Shown here piece after piece: positions 1 through 12,757 of a DNA stretch of 64,000 nt. Source of the stretch: Rhizophagus irregularis. Its lineage: Eukaryota > Glomeromycota > Glomeromycetes > Glomerales > Glomeraceae. Made by a program: the position numbers and the translations under genes. The stretch lies in assembly GCF_026210795.1 (NCBI RefSeq), contig NC_089436.1:2170001-2234000 (forward strand), given 5' to 3'. Within the stretch, counting starts at the first letter, position 1, and the number at the start of each line of letters is the position of its first letter. The notes beneath the pieces were generated by a model. It had not been told where the DNA came from, ran no database searches, and saw nothing but the letters and a program-made list of their open reading frames with translations.

Positions 1-1
1 T

Positions 2-1598
2 AATAAAGATCTTAGAATTGGAACATTTAACATCAATAAAAGTGATAATGATCTGTTAATCATTTAGAATCTGATGATGGTATAATAGTTGATGAGGCAG
101 AAATTGGAAATGGTGCATACAGGTCAATTTACACGATTTTACAAACTTTAATACCATTATGGAAAGAATCATCTCCTGCAATCATCAATTCTGGTGATAT
201 ACTTAAACTTAAGCTTGGTGGAGATGGTCGCAATGTTGGTCGTAAGCAAAGCCATGTAATGATGACGATTTGTCTTTTAAATGAAGGAGAAGAAGTCTTA
301 AAACCTGAACATCAATACTGGTAATAAATTTATTGTGATTTAATAACCAAAAATTAATTTAAATTATTAAATTTTTTTTTTTTAGCATTTGTCTTTATGT
401 TGGACGAGAAAAATATGATGACCTTGCTAAGATAGGAAAATTATTTCAACATCAGCTTCTTGATCTCCAAAATAACGGAATATATGATAAAGATGGGAAT
501 CATTGGCCAGTGGAATTGTTTTTTTCTGGTGACTGGAAGTTTATGTATATAATAATGGGATTGAACGCCCCAAATTCGAAGTATTTTTGTTTATATTGTA
601 ACTGTCAATCTGAGTTACGCTGGGATATGGAACAAAATTTTGAAAATTCAGGAAATCATGCCTGTAATGTTAAAGGTTTTTTTTTCATGATTATTTTATT
701 ACCAATTAATTAAAACTATGAATATTTACTAATAATTAGGTGAAAATAGAAAACCAGCATTATTTCCTGCAATAAATCAAGAAAATTATATTCCTGACGA
801 ATTACATCTACTTTTGCGCATTGTTGATGTTTTGATGGAATGCTTTTTTAATGATGTAATTAAAAAAAAAGAGTTTGAAAAAAAATTAAATTAGAGATTG
901 AACAAGCAATGCAAAACATTAAAGTTCATTTTGAGTTTTTCAAGTCAAGATCTACTAGTGGAAAGTGGGATTGGACTTCTTTAATGGGTCCTGATAAAAA
1001 GAAAGTATTGGAACATTTTCCAATTTCTCAATTTATTTCTGGCACTCGTGGACAAGAAATTGAAAAACTATGGAAGGAATTTCTCCGGCTTTATAAAGTT
1101 TTAAGAAAACCTTTTCTTTCAAACCAAGAAATTGATGCGTTTGAAATTGATGCCAAACAATGGATCCGTACCTTTTATTGTGCAACTGAAGGACATCCCA
1201 ATTCAATATCACATAAACCTGGATTATATCGCAAACAAGATGTAACCCCTTATATGCATGTTTTCGCACAACACATGCATCAATTTATGCGCTAATTAAA
1301 GATGAAAAACTTATCATTACGATATTTTTCTACTTCTAGTATTGAAAGAAAAAATCACGATCAGGTAATTTGTAAATTTATTTAAAAAGGATATTTTATT
1401 ACATATATTAATATTAATAGACCTTTTAATTAGGTTCAGTTATTTTTTGGTGGTACCACTATGGGTGGTGGAACTGAAAAAAAATTGGTAGTATATAATA
1501 TTATGTCTTTTGAAAATCGTCAACTTTATTACTTAGTTAACAAAACTCCCAAAGAAATTAATACTAGGAATATTGATTCTAACAAAAAAGTAAATTAA
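2..1598 (+). pseudogene. Broken copy of a multi-exon repetitive gene family, unrecognised function
   Basis: Four exons can be read (to 320, 386-675, 740-1364, 1434-1598), separated by GT-AG introns of 65, 64 and 69 nt that join in frame. The protein has a GGDGRNVGRKQSHV stretch, then GDWKFMYIIMGLN, a cysteine cluster FCLYCNC and, late, LFFGGTTMGGG. It resembles large transposon-derived families that I know from cnidarian and Glomeromycotina genomes but cannot name; Cys-x2-Cys after a GDxKF motif recalls DDE/RAG1-type transposases, but this is only a hint. It is broken: a frame change near 60-68, a one-base frame break in an A-run near 888-894 (TAG), and an in-frame TAA at 1293-1295 where the frame continues beyond. 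The 5' end lies outside the window. It converges with the gene at 1603-2354. Confidence 0.6.
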
Positions 1599-1602
1599 AA
1601 TA

Positions 1603-2354
1603 TCATACATAGTGCTTTTGATCTAAGAATAATTGTTGAAGAGGAGAGCGTGGTAAAATAATTCTATATTGTGATTGATTATTTTTGGTAGTAGGCGTTG
1701 TAATATGACTTTCGGATTCTTGTAATTTTTTTTCGTCATTTCTAATAAAAAGTAATAAATACTTTAATTCATATAAATTTTGCACATAAAATTTAAAAAC
1801 TTACTCGTTTACAAATTCTCCCGAATCTGTTGTAAAAGTGCAAGTGACAACACCACATTGAAATGTCCGGTTGTTTTCAACTAATTTGGTCTGTGTCCAA
1901 CTAAAAGTAACCTCATGACTTTCCTCATAATTCACAAATAGTACATATCCAGTTGTTTTTGTTATCAGATCCTGTCGACAACTCCAATGTTCATAATTCA
2001 AAATTTGTTTCAACCTTTGTTCCCCACCTCACCTTTAAACGTGCAACGATATTTTCGTAATACTGTATTGTATCTAAATGAAGGTTCACTTTGAAATAAG
2101 TAAACAAAGACATTTTCAGGGAAAACATTTATTAAAACCCGTTTAGTTCCCACAGAATGTCTATTGAAACCAAGACGCTTTTTAATGAGAATTATAAATG
2201 CATCCTGGTAAGATATAAGTTGTTCAAAAGAAGGCCGAAGTAGTAAATGGAAGTGTGGTATAGTTTTGTTGTTTCGGTGTTTAGTTCTTTCATGAGTCAA
2301 AAGTAGTTTTCGTGAAATAAAAGTCTCTTGGCAAAGGCAACACCTGAGCGTCAT
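1603..2354 (-). pseudogene. C2H2 zinc-finger-like gene with one intron and one frameshift
   Basis: Starting at 2354 the protein opens with a C2H2-like finger (CCLC, then HERTKH) and continues about 110 residues before TGA at 2010-2012. The next frame continues without a gap in sense (LNYEHWSCRQDLITKTTG and onward); one extra base in the G4 run near 2026 would rejoin the frames, so this is a one-base deletion or an assembly error. A clean 63-nt intron lies at complement 1742-1804 (GTAAGT to TTATTAG); its exons join in frame and the last exon ends at 1603. Codon sense is kept on both sides of the break, so it was recently functional. I do not recognise the family beyond the finger. Confidence 0.55.
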
Positions 2355-2596
2355 ATCAAGTTTAAAAACGCGTTAGTTGCAAAACACGGTCTAATCTTTA
2401 TCAGATTTTGATGGGTGACAAAGTTTTTATTGGTTGCCATGGTTATCACAAATTATTCACAAAATGTCACGTTGATGATAAAATCGAATGGAGTCAAATC
2501 GGCCCATATGCTAGCATTGAAATTGGCGGAGCTATTATGCTATAAATATTTACAAGTTATTGGTATCGGAGCGCGATCTAGTGATTGGATTTAAAT

Positions 2597-2651
2597 GATC
2601 TTACTACCATTAGAATCGTCTTATCGAGACGAATCAAATGGTAGTAAGATC
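2597..2651. repeat. Short palindrome carrying the GATTTTACTACCATT core motif
   Basis: A 16-base arm beginning GATCTTACTACCATT is repeated inverted at the right end (AATGGTAGTAAGATC), with GATTCGTCT/AGACGAATC-like arms nested inside. The same core recurs in mobile elements at 3064, 6452, 21050, 21178 and 51200. Flanks 2360-2596 and 2652-2960 show no gene; GTAATTACG-rich repeats occur at 2740-2860. Confidence 0.7.
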
Positions 2652-2961
2652 ATCCAAAATGGATCACTGGGTGCCGAGTTATTATTTGTTAAAGTTTTTA
2701 TATATAAATCGGCCAAAATTAAGGCTAATTCTGGTCAAATATTTTCGTAATACGAAATTAATTACGGAGTCCAAAATTAATTACGGAATATGGAGTTTTT
2801 CTAATGAATTACTTAATAATTACAGAATTACGTAATTATGTATTTCCCGTAATACTAAAATAATTTCGGACACAAGTATAGTAAAAAATGGCTCTTGCAA
2901 TCTGAAAGTATGGTTTTTATTTCATTCTCATTATCTATGACTAGAAAATGCTTTAGTCTAA

Positions 2962-3270
2962 CAGGACCCGAATAATACTAATATAACTCACAAGTAAACT
3001 TTAAGTACTGAAGTAAAAATACATTTTATGACATAACTCTGTCAATATTGAAGCTAGGAATTCGATTTTACTATTATTAGAATTCTCTCATCGAAACGAA
3101 TCTGATGATATAAATTTTATTAAAATTGAATCACTGGTTATGTTAAAAATAGGGGTATGTAGAATAACAAATTTTGAAAACATTTCTGTAATACGTAACT
3201 TTTGAAAAATTTTAATATAAACTCTACACAAACTCAAATGTGAGTTATATCAGTATTGTTCAGGATTCTG
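2962..3270 (+). mobile_element. MITE, CAGGACCC family (copy 1)
   Basis: About 309 bp, with imperfect terminal inverted repeats of about 28 bp: left CAGGACCCGAATAATACTAA, right ending CAGTATTGTTCAGGATTCTG. A near-identical copy in opposite orientation lies at 51072-51373, aligned along its whole length including the internal TTTTACTATTATTAGAATTC core. No coding capacity. Neither superfamily nor TSD is clear for this copy. Confidence 0.75.
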
Positions 3271-4813
3271 GTTTAATACTATTATCACAAATTTTATATA
3301 AGCATTTACCAACATCTTCAGCTTTAAAACTTTGCTTGTACAGGACAGAGGCGTCAAAAAACTCTGAAAGCTCTAAATATTCAGTCATTTTTTGAAAGCT
3401 GTATTATATCCTAAACTCAGGATATACTGTTATGGGAAAAAAGTTTAAATAAAAATAATTATAGAAATTTAAGAGCCAAATGAGAGGTGAATTTATCTGC
3501 CAATATCTTTCTAACGAAAAAAACATGTGTAGAAAGGTTTGTAATTGGCAAAAAGAATGTAAAATCTATTGAAAAAGACATCAACAAAATCCTTGCAAGC
3601 AGTGTGAAAAACCTACCATATCAAAGTATAGGATATAGATAAGTATCATTTGAAAATATATTACCATAGAAAGAAGCTAGATACCTTAGAAAAATCTATC
3701 CTAAAAAAATCTGCCTTAGAAAATTTTTGATTTTCAAAAGCAGAAGTGAAATAGCAAATTAACTTTATTAGAACGTTAGAATAGTTTCTTCACTTTCTTG
3801 AATAGTCTGCTCTAGGTACCCTAGATGACCTAGAAAAAATCAAACTTCTTTACTTTTTTTTTATCTATAGATATAGCAAAAAGATATCATAGAAAAAATT
3901 CATTTTTTTTCTCTAGAACTTTATTTTACTAGGACACCTAAGGCACCTAGGAAAGATAATATAGAAATAAGATAAAATAAAAAAAAACACTTTCTCCTGT
4001 AATAAACTCTGCTCTAGGAAGTGATTTAGTAAAATTTCTGCTCTAGAATACTTAAAAATAGCATACTCATTATCTCGATTTAGTTTAAACTATAATTGGG
4101 CCTCAGAAATATGATATTTACGCTAAAAAGCACTATAAAAAGGAACAGTACTATTAGAAAGCTGGTAGACTTAACTTTAACATAGATACTAGTATGTAAT
4201 TTAGAGATAAACAAAAATAATACAATTTGATGGGTGTCATTAGAAAAAAAAGCTAGTAATAGTGAAATTCATCCAATATTTCAACTATGAAAATTGTAAA
4301 CAAAATTTCTGGGACTACGTGGTCTTGAAAAAATGCCAAGAAAATCTCAAGAAGATACGTAAAAAAAGGGTAATTGATATTGTAGTACCCTGATGTAGAA
4401 ATAATATGGAAAAGGGTCTGGGAAAAAAAGAAAAGTAAACACAATTTTTTTTATAAAATTGACGCATCTAATAATTTTTTCACATCCCATTCTGAGCACA
4501 CCAGCCACATCCCTCAACAATAAAGCTCACAACGCAATCAAACCCAAGATCAGCAATTAATCGCCTTGCATTAGAAACACTTAACAAGAGAAAAGGCATA
4601 TATTACAAAAAACAACATAGCACAAATAAGCACCAAAGATGAACTAAACTTCTAAACAATATATAACCAACTAGTATTCGTAACGAGAAACAAAGGCCAC
4701 ATACCATACCAAAAAAAATGCATATTATAAACAAAATCAAGAGCTAAACCAAACCCTCAAACAATAAATAACTAACAAGCATTTGAGAAAAAAAATGAAA
4801 GCCAAATGCTATA
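3271..4813. other. A+T-rich intergenic DNA, no gene seen
   Basis: No reading frame with recognisable protein sense. Scattered CTAGG/CCTAGA-rich low-complexity stretches at 3640-4060. Confidence 0.5.
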
Positions 4814-4821
4814 CCAAAAAA

Positions 4822-5581
4822 TAGTGGTCTGAACCGGTGATCCGTTGATCTGTACGGGTCATATCCGTTTAAAAAATTTCTTATCTGGTTTAAAATCTGT
4901 ATCTGCCCGTAACATAACCAGATATGCAATTGCGGTTAGAAACGGATAGTATAATTAATTTAAAAGCTTAAATTTTGACATTTTTTTCGATGATAAATTG
5001 ACAAATATAATTTTTTTATTTATATTTATTGCACAGTCATCAGCATGTAGTGTAATCCTTTCGTTTCATTTTATTTAATAAAGAAGGATTTTAATAATAA
5101 TTAGTCCAACTACAACGAACCTCCTTTTTTTCTTCGTCTTGTAAAGGTCCAGTGCTACTCTCTTTTTCTTCTGTTTCAACAAATAATTCTAAATATTTAG
5201 TAGGTTCAAAGGTAATACCTTTAATAATTGAAGTACCTTTTCAGCGCGTTGCTTCCTTTTTTAGTGATAACTTTTCACTTGATTTTCAACCGGTTATTAG
5301 TGGTGTTTGTAACTTTTTAGATTTACTTTCATCTATTTGGATATAGTTGAAGACATTTTGTCACGAAAAATACGAGAGAAATAAGAAAAATTAGAAAGGG
5401 GGAGTGGAAAAGGCTTATGTTACATAATTTAACATATCTGATCAGATGAGGAAATATCTGCCAGATATTCACTGAATATCTGCTGATCCGGTAAAACCTA
5501 TCCGTTTAGCAAACTTTCAATCCGGTTAAACGGATATATCTGGAGGATCACTGGATTGCAGATCACCGGTTCAGACCACTA
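4822..5581. mobile_element. Non-autonomous hAT-like transposon, 760 bp
   Basis: Terminal inverted repeats start TAGTGGTCTGAACCGGTGAT at both ends and stay similar for about 60 bp (CATATCCGTTTAA on both sides). The element is bounded by a perfect 8-bp duplication CCAAAAAA (4814-4821 and 5582-5589), the hAT hallmark. The interior (about 5100-5350) has a minus-strand frame with acidic and Lys-rich segments and in-frame stops, possibly a transposase N-terminus, but no catalytic motif is visible. Confidence 0.9.
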
Positions 5582-5782
5582 CCAAAAAAACTATATAGCA
5601 ATAATGAAAAGAAAACAGAAAAGAAAAAGAAGTAACCCGATAGACAAATAAAAAGAGAAAAGAAAAAAAAGGAAAGAAAGCCACTGTAACAAATATAAAA
5701 ATAAGTAGCTAGAAAGAAAAATACTAAAATAAGCTACCAAAAGCATGTAGGCAAATAAAAAGCAAATACTTCTGTAACATGA

Positions 5783-6009
5783 TAGGACCCTGCCTACTAC
5801 TAAGATATGTTACTGGTAGAAATTTCACTTTCATATGAAACCTTACCTTAAGATTTGCTTAAATTCTATTGGTTAATTAACTAAAAAGGAAAAAAATCAT
5901 AACAATGTAACATAAAATTTCCTTTTATAGTAGAATCTTTAAAGAGTTTTGTATGTAAACCTTACCTTAGGTCATAGGATGACCTATTTTAATAGTAGTC
6001 GGGATCCTA
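5783..6009. mobile_element. MITE, TAGGACCC/GGGATCCTA family (copy 1)
   Basis: Inverted ends TAGGACCCTGCCTACTACTA and TAGTAGTCGGGATCCTA. The interior (AAAAAGGAAAAAAATCATAA...) matches, inverted, the element at 24744-24992. No coding capacity. Confidence 0.65.
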
Positions 6010-6067
6010 ATATAATGGTAACTAAGTAACAATCTAGTGCAACTAGGTCATAATATATATATATTAT

Positions 6068-6281
6068 TAGTGTTTTGATCCGGATAAAATCTTAAATATT
6101 TTAAATGAGATTATTGCCGAAAAAAGATTGTAAATCTCAGCTCTAAATAGACTATAATTTCGACCAGAATATTTAATATATTATGAATCAAAAAATTGGT
6201 AATTCTGATAGTTCCATCCTGAATTAACTGAAACGGATACCGGATAAAAACCGGATAAACCCGCTTCGGATCCAAACACTA
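6068..6281. mobile_element. hAT-like MITE, 214 bp
   Basis: Inverted ends TAGTGTTTTGATCCGGAT and CGGATCCAAACACTA, flanked by a perfect 8-bp duplication TATATTAT (6060-6067, 6282-6289). The interior holds CCGGATAAA repeats. No coding capacity. Confidence 0.85.
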
Positions 6282-6380
6282 TATATTATGATTTAGTGAA
6301 TTGTATATGTAAATTTCAAGATCCTATTTAAACAGTATGTAAATGGTAACTATTTAAATAAAACAATAAATCTTGTAAAA

Positions 6381-6669
6381 CACAAGTCAAAAAATATTTA
6401 TCATTTATATTTTACTTAATTTCTCATCAAGTATTAATCCTAAAATGCGATTTTACTACTATTAGATTCACCTTGTTGAGACGATTCTAATGAGCTATAT
6501 TTCATTTATTTCTCGATTACCTGAATCAAAAGCTTAGCAAACTGTCCTGATTGATAAATCTCGTATTTGCGAAAATGCTAATCAGTCACCAATCGGTTAC
6601 CAATCAGCTATCTGATTAGTATCCAATTGGTGACTGATTGATGCCTGATTTTTCACTTTTTGACTTGTG
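6381..6669. mobile_element. MITE with CACAAGTCAAAAA ends and an internal hairpin
   Basis: Ends CACAAGTCAAAAA and TTTTTGACTTGTG are inverted repeats. It contains the GCGATTTTACTACTATTAGA core at about 6450 and a 14-bp perfect hairpin AATCAGTCACCAAT (6580-6593) / ATTGGTGACTGATT (6626-6639). No clear TSD. Confidence 0.6.
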
Positions 6670-7876
6670 AAGGTTTTATAAGAAATATTAATAAAATACT
6701 AAAACTCTTTATTAAAATATACAACTATATTATATATATTGATTTTATTATAATCAAGTTATATAAAGAAATACCATCTTAATAACTACATTAGAACTGA
6801 TCAGATTTTTAAAAGTATTAAATTAATATATTATATATTTTAATATAATATATATATAAATGAAATTATAAAAAAAATGAACTATTCTAAAAAGAGTTAA
6901 TAATAAGTATTTTAGTTTCTAGTTTAATATTTAATATACTGTAATTATTATTATTTTTTTTATTCATATTTTTTTAATAAATAATAAAAAAAAATTAATT
7001 TAACAAAATATATATTAAAATTAGTTTTTACTTCAAATCACTGGAGGTGATTATTACTATTGGCCAGAATTATCAAATTTTACTGGCACTATATGTTTTT
7101 AATGCTGGTTGATCATCATAATTTTACATTACCTTGGTGATAGTTAGAAAAATTCTTAAAATTATTTTTGCTATTGCTTAAACTATTATTTTATAAAAAA
7201 TAAAAAAAAGTTTTTTTTTATATAAAAATTTATTTTTTATTTATAATTTTTCATTTTTCTAAATTTAATATATAAAAATATTATCATATCAATTATTTAC
7301 TAATCATTTTTTTTTAAAAAAAATAATGTAATCTTTTAATAAAAAAATTTTTATTTTTTAAAATAAATATTTTAAAAAAGATTATAATTACTATTTTTGA
7401 TATTTTTAATAATTTATAACTTGAAAAATAAGGAATATTGAATTTTATCTAAAGTGAAAAATAAATTGTCTTTTATTTAATTTATTTATTTATTTATTTT
7501 ATTTTATTTTTTATTATTTTTATACTTAAAAGACAAATTAATAAATTAGAAGTTAATATTTAAATTTATATATATATATATATATTTATTTATAGTATGG
7601 CTGGACTGGATTTTTAAAATTTTTATATTAAAGTATCCAATTTATATAAAAAAAGTATTATTTTCAGTAGTATAATTTTATTGTATATAAAACCTTTTAT
7701 TATTTTAATAAAAATTTATTTTTTTAACAAATTATCTAATGTATTTTCAAAATCTTTTAATTATTAATAGATTAACAATATAAAAATAATTTTATATATA
7801 ATTTTAATATTATAATTTAAAAAATTTATAATTTTATATATTATATTATAGTTTATATAATTTACAAATATTAATA
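6670..7876. other. Extremely A+T-rich intergenic DNA
   Basis: Long T/A homopolymer and TATATA runs; no gene, inverted repeat or element recognised. Confidence 0.5.
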
Positions 7877-8073
7877 CAGTGACACCTCTCTAAGTGCACC
7901 CTCCTTGGGACCATAGTAAAAAAATAGTAGAATGTGCACTTAGAGAGGGTGTGCATTTATAGAGAGTAAAATATTAAGAGCTCTTATAAGTTGGGACTAG
8001 GCCCACCGTGCACTTAAAGAGAATTTATATAGTGCGTGCACTTATAGAGGGTGCACTTATAGAGGTGTCACTG
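7877..8073. mobile_element. Tc1/mariner-pogo-type MITE, 197 bp
   Basis: Inverted ends CAGTGACACCTCTCTAAGTG and CACTTATAGAGGTGTCACTG, flanked by TA on both sides (7875-7876, 8074-8075). TA duplication and CAGT ends fit the Tc1/mariner superfamily. Its right end resembles that of the element at 42306-42800. Confidence 0.8.
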
Positions 8074-8910
8074 TAATTATTATTAAAATTAGAAATAAAT
8101 GAAATTAAAATAAATTAAAGATAAAATTAAATAAAATTAAAATAAAACTAAAGATAAAATATATAAAATTAAAATACTATCAATTAGTAGTAAAAAACTG
8201 TTAGAATTTTAAAATATTATATCAATAAAAAAATAAGATGTTATATTGATAATTAATAATAAAAAATTCTAAGCATTATATTGCTAATTAGTAAAAAATC
8301 ACTAGAATTATATATATTTATTTATATTTTTATTAAAAAATACTATTGATTATATAAATAATATTTGGAATGAAAAACTAAAATTTGTGATTTTATTGGG
8401 TAAATGATCACATGGTAGACAGAAAAATTCATGTAATCATTTTTTTTTTCATAGTGTATAAATATATATTATCCTTCACTTTACTCTGAACAATAATTGC
8501 TATTATATAGAATTTTCAAATTTATACAAATAAAATTTTATAACTTTTGTATTATGGTTAAACAAACTTATATATACTCTTTATATGTATTTTTTAGGAT
8601 TCTGTTTTAGTAAAATTAAAAAAAATTACTAAAAACAAAATTTTTAAATAATAATACAACAGTTATAAAAAAATGTACTTTGAATATATTTGATAAATTG
8701 GATGAGAAGTTATTTTATATTTATGTAAAATTATAATTTAATAAAGTTACTACTTTCAGTGAATTTAAAATAAAAAAAAATTATTATAAAAGATAAAGTA
8801 ATAAATAATTAAAAATATTACATAAATTAACTAAAATTATTTATTTCTAATAATAAATTTTTAAACAATAAATAATATTAATAAACAAATATATTTAGAA
8901 TAGATAGGAT

Positions 8911-9518
8911 TAGAGTTCCAAACAAGTTGACTAAATTCAGGTAATCTGACAGGTTGACCTGAATTTATCAGTTCAGGTTTAGCAATTGCAATTCAGCATC
9001 AGTTCAGGTTGTAACATCAATATGACCTGAATGACCTGTTGACCTGAAACTACTGATTCTATATAATAAAAATGAGTTGCGGTATTGGGATTCACTTTTT
9101 ACATTGATTTTATATAACAAAGGTGAGTTGCGGTATTGGGATTCACTTTTTTATATTGATTCTATATATATAAAGTGAATTGCGGTATTGGAATTCACTT
9201 TTTTATATTAATTCTATATATAAAAAGTGAATTCCAATACCGCAATTCACTTTTTATGTTGATTCTATAAAAAAAAGTGAGTTGCGGTATTGCGATTCAC
9301 CTTTTATATGATTTTAATATAAAAAAGTGAATCGCAATATTTCGAAAAAAAAATGTTTTGCACTATTTTTTTTTGATATTTTAATAAAAATTCTGAAAAT
9401 TTTCAGGTTTCAATTCAGGTCATGTTAAACAGGTAATCTGATATAACCTGACCTGTAAAAAAATTTCAGGTCAGGTTTATCAATTAACCTGACCTGACCT
9501 GATTTATTCGGAACTCTA
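8911..9518. mobile_element. TAGAGTTCC element with internal hairpin minisatellite (copy 1)
   Basis: Ends TAGAGTTCC and GGAACTCTA are inverted, followed by subterminal CAGGTCAGGTT-type repeats. The centre (about 9055-9335) is a tandem array of about 50-bp units, each self-complementary (AAGTGAATT ... AATTCACTT) around GCGGTATTG, joined by TTGATTCTATATA linkers. The flanks of this copy do not form a clear duplication. No coding capacity. Sister copies at 16472 and 41466. Confidence 0.75.
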
Positions 9519-11875
9519 AATCTCTAAATAGGATAAATAATTTATAAATTAAATAAAAATATTATTTAATATATTTTTAGATCAGTTAAAATAATTTTAG
9601 CTTATTACTATATTAGAATATAATGTTAATAATAATATTTTACTTCTACAGTTCTACTTTTTGAAAAGAATTCTGAATTTATAATAATTGGAGTAAGATC
9701 TATAAAATTTGTCTTATTAACAATTATATAAATATAGTTTATAGTATTGAACTGAATAACTTTAAATTTAATTTTTATACTAGCAACAAAAGATATTAAA
9801 AAAGAATTCAATTTAACAGTGAGATTTAAATATTTATTAGAATTTTATTTACATTATGCAGAAGAAGGTTTCCTAGCTTTTGTATATACAGATAAAATGA
9901 TTATGGAAAACAATTTCTGGATTCTTAGTGGCAGGTCCATTAAATTTTTCAATCACTAATGGAAATATTTTTTTTTTTATATTATACTGTATATACATAA
10001 TTACTAATATCTTATATCTTTTAATGATGTAGGCATGTGATCGTAGAATAGAAATTACTAGGATTAGACAATAAAATAGAGATTTTTTTACTTACTACAG
10101 TATATTTCGTATTTAGGAATTACTCCTATTCGGACGATCGGATTAGATTAACTACCGAAATATTCGGAGCTCTTACTATAAGCATTGATTGTCCCTTTGC
10201 TCTGTAGTTTTCTAAAAGTAAGGGATAATGCAACGAATATAAAGTTCATTTCATAATGAATGACGATCTACTGATGATGATTAACGATGTAGTATAACAT
10301 TAATGAAAATGTTGTGCGAATTGTGCAAAGTATCATTAATTAGTAAGACTAATCTCGATGAAATTATGGTGTTCATTACCAAATAAGCCTTTTAGTATCT
10401 CTTTTACACAATTTATCGCTATAATATCTACAAATAATATGAAAGATTAAAATTATGATAATTCCACCCCCCTTTTCCTTTTTTAATAAAAGAAATATAA
10501 ACATATTTATGAACTTTATTTGGTATTTTTTTTTAATTGTTTTTCATAATCTATGAAATACGATTATACGAATATCATAGAAAAAATCATATGGTTCTCT
10601 TGCCATACAATAAAATATTATTTATTATATCTCGCATGCGCAAAATATAACTTTAATTCTTTCATATGCAAAATAAGAAATTTGAAATTCAATTATCATT
10701 TAAAAATAAATAACTGATCAAAAAAGCATATTATCCGTTCCGAAGACAAAGATTAATAATCATATGGAATATTTTTATATTAATTGTAACCGTTGTAACC
10801 TTATTCATATAAATAAAAATCCCTTGAAATGAAATGTTGTAATGCATAAATTATCAAATATTTATTCCTTTGCTTTGCGTAACGAAAAGAAATGTGTTTC
10901 TTATTCTTCACCAATTTAATAATGAAAAACAGGAACATGATTTCTAAAAATGGAAATTTTTGGCCGAACTTTTGATTTTTCTTTCTTGAAGAAATATTAT
11001 TTGCTTTTGCTTTTTATCTTTATAATATAAATACTGTAACATTAAAAAAAGGAGGAGTACGGTGACACCATATTCTTTTTTGATCTTTTGATCTTTTACC
11101 AATTTTAGAAAATTCATGGAAACTATACTTATCTGGGGGAAGGCTTTTAAAAGGTGTAACTGAAAGTTAAAATTCTATGAACTTCTTGGCATTTAGCTTT
11201 TTACTGCAGCAGGTTTTTTTTTTATAGTAAACTTTTAAACCTGTTGAAGTCTAATATTAAACTTTTTTTTGACTCCACATGCGTAAAATACGTAAACGTT
11301 ACAATTTCAAGTAGCTCATATTAGAAATCATGACTTCAGTCTTAATGTATACTAAATAATAATGATCATCCATTATTTGCTTTTTTTAAACTGTATTATT
11401 TTGAGGATTAAAAGTATTTATATAATTTAAAAATGGTTAAGTTCAAAATAAATTTTTCTATAAATTCCACCTACATTCCTGCATTTTTTTCTTTTCTTTT
11501 TTTTTTTAATCGAAAAATTTTCGCTTTTTTTTTTAGAATTTTTTTCTATTCACATAAAATTATAATTACTAATTTTTATTTTCACGGCTTATCTAAAAAT
11601 TTCACAGTATAAAAAAGGTAACTAATATAATAAATAATCAGCCAAATAAAATAAAATACACAACTGATGCAATGTTAATTCAAATATAACACCAAATGAA
11701 TTAAAACAACAATCGACAATTTTTTGTGATTATATAAATAAGTTTAATACGACCTTGAATCCTCTAATTTTATTTTATCTTTACATTAATTTCCTCTTTT
11801 TTTTTTCTTTTCCCTTTAATAAAAAGGCACATATTATCATATCATTAATACTATAAAATAAATAATACAACAAAA
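9519..11875. other. Intergenic region upstream of the GPI-protein gene
   Basis: No gene recognised. Base composition is less extreme than to the left, as expected for a promoter region. TATAAAATA lies at 11852, only 24 bp before the ATG, so its role as a TATA box is doubtful. Confidence 0.4.
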
Positions 11876-12757
11876 ATGACTCGTCTTTTAATATTAGCAA
11901 CAATTATTCTTTCCGTCATTTCATATGCGTCAGCCCGTAAGTATAAATTTTCTTTAAAAAATGTGATTGTTTAAACATTTGTCGATAATACTTATCGGAT
12001 TATATGTACACCATAAACGTTTTTTTCTAATTCATTAAATATATTTTCTCTTAATTTTAGAGATTGTTGATACACTTAATACACCCATTGGACCTGTCAC
12101 TCAAGGTGCAAAAGTAGCAGTTACATGGGCCCTTCTCCCTGGTGCTGATGCAGGTACCGCTACTGGGGACTTATCTGCTACAGATTCGGCCACCAAAAAT
12201 GTTTTATCAATTGATCCAGCAGTACCACTTGCACCCAAAACTTATTTGTGGAATGTTCAAGTACCTCCTGGAACTTATACTCTTGGACTTAATGATGGTT
12301 CCGGTCTCAAACAAAGTGGTGAAGTTGTTGTTAAAGCACCCGCCGGTGGAGCAGCTCCCGCTCCCGCCCCTGGTGGCGATGGAAAAACAGCTCCCGCTCC
12401 AGCTCCAGCTCCCGCTCCTCCCGCTAAAGGAGCTCCAGCTCCAGCTCCCGCTCCCGGTGATGGTAAAACAGCCGCTCCTTCCGCTCCTCCTGCTAAAGGA
12501 GCTCCAGCTCCCGCTCCTTCAGCAACTGGTGGCTCACCTTCCACACCTTCCACACCTACAGGGTATTTACATATATATTAATTTTCATTTTAATTTAAAT
12601 AATGTATTTAATGATATATTTATCTATTTTTTTTTTTTACAGAAATTCATCATCAACACCAGCTGCAGTATCAACGGGCTCAGCATCTTCAATTTTCCCA
12701 GGATTTGATGTTGTATTGAGTCTTTTGAGTGTTGCTGTCGCAATGTCACAATTTTAA
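11876..12757 (+). CDS. Secreted GPI-anchored Kre9/KNH-like cell-wall protein
   Basis: Three exons: 11876-11936, 12061-12562, 12643-12757, with introns of 124 nt (GTAAGT...TTTTAG) and 80 nt (GTATTT...TTACAG) that join in frame. The product is about 225 residues: an N-terminal signal peptide (MTRLLILATIILSVISYASA), a beta-sandwich domain starting TLNTPIGPVTQGAKVAVTW and ending VVKAP, which is the pattern of Ser/Thr-rich GPI-anchored fungal wall proteins (Kre9/KNH N-terminal family), then a Pro/Ala-rich linker of repeated PAPAPA and PPAKGAPAPAP units, a Ser/Thr-rich stretch, and a hydrophobic tail (VVLSLLSVAVAM) with a few last residues, typical of a GPI-attachment signal. It is expected at the cell surface. 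The GC-rich linker codons contrast with the surroundings. The start is the first ATG and begins the signal peptide. The only intact secretory gene in the window. Confidence 0.93.

Noticed and set aside
11852-11860. TATAAAATA as a TATA box
   Set aside because: Only 24 bp before the ATG, which leaves no room for a normal start site and 5' UTR.
12275-12553. Open frame on the minus strand and a second plus frame (12142-12708) across the Pro/Ala-rich linker
   Set aside because: Shadows of the PAPAPA codons of the GPI protein; the spliced frame has signal peptide, domain and GPI tail.
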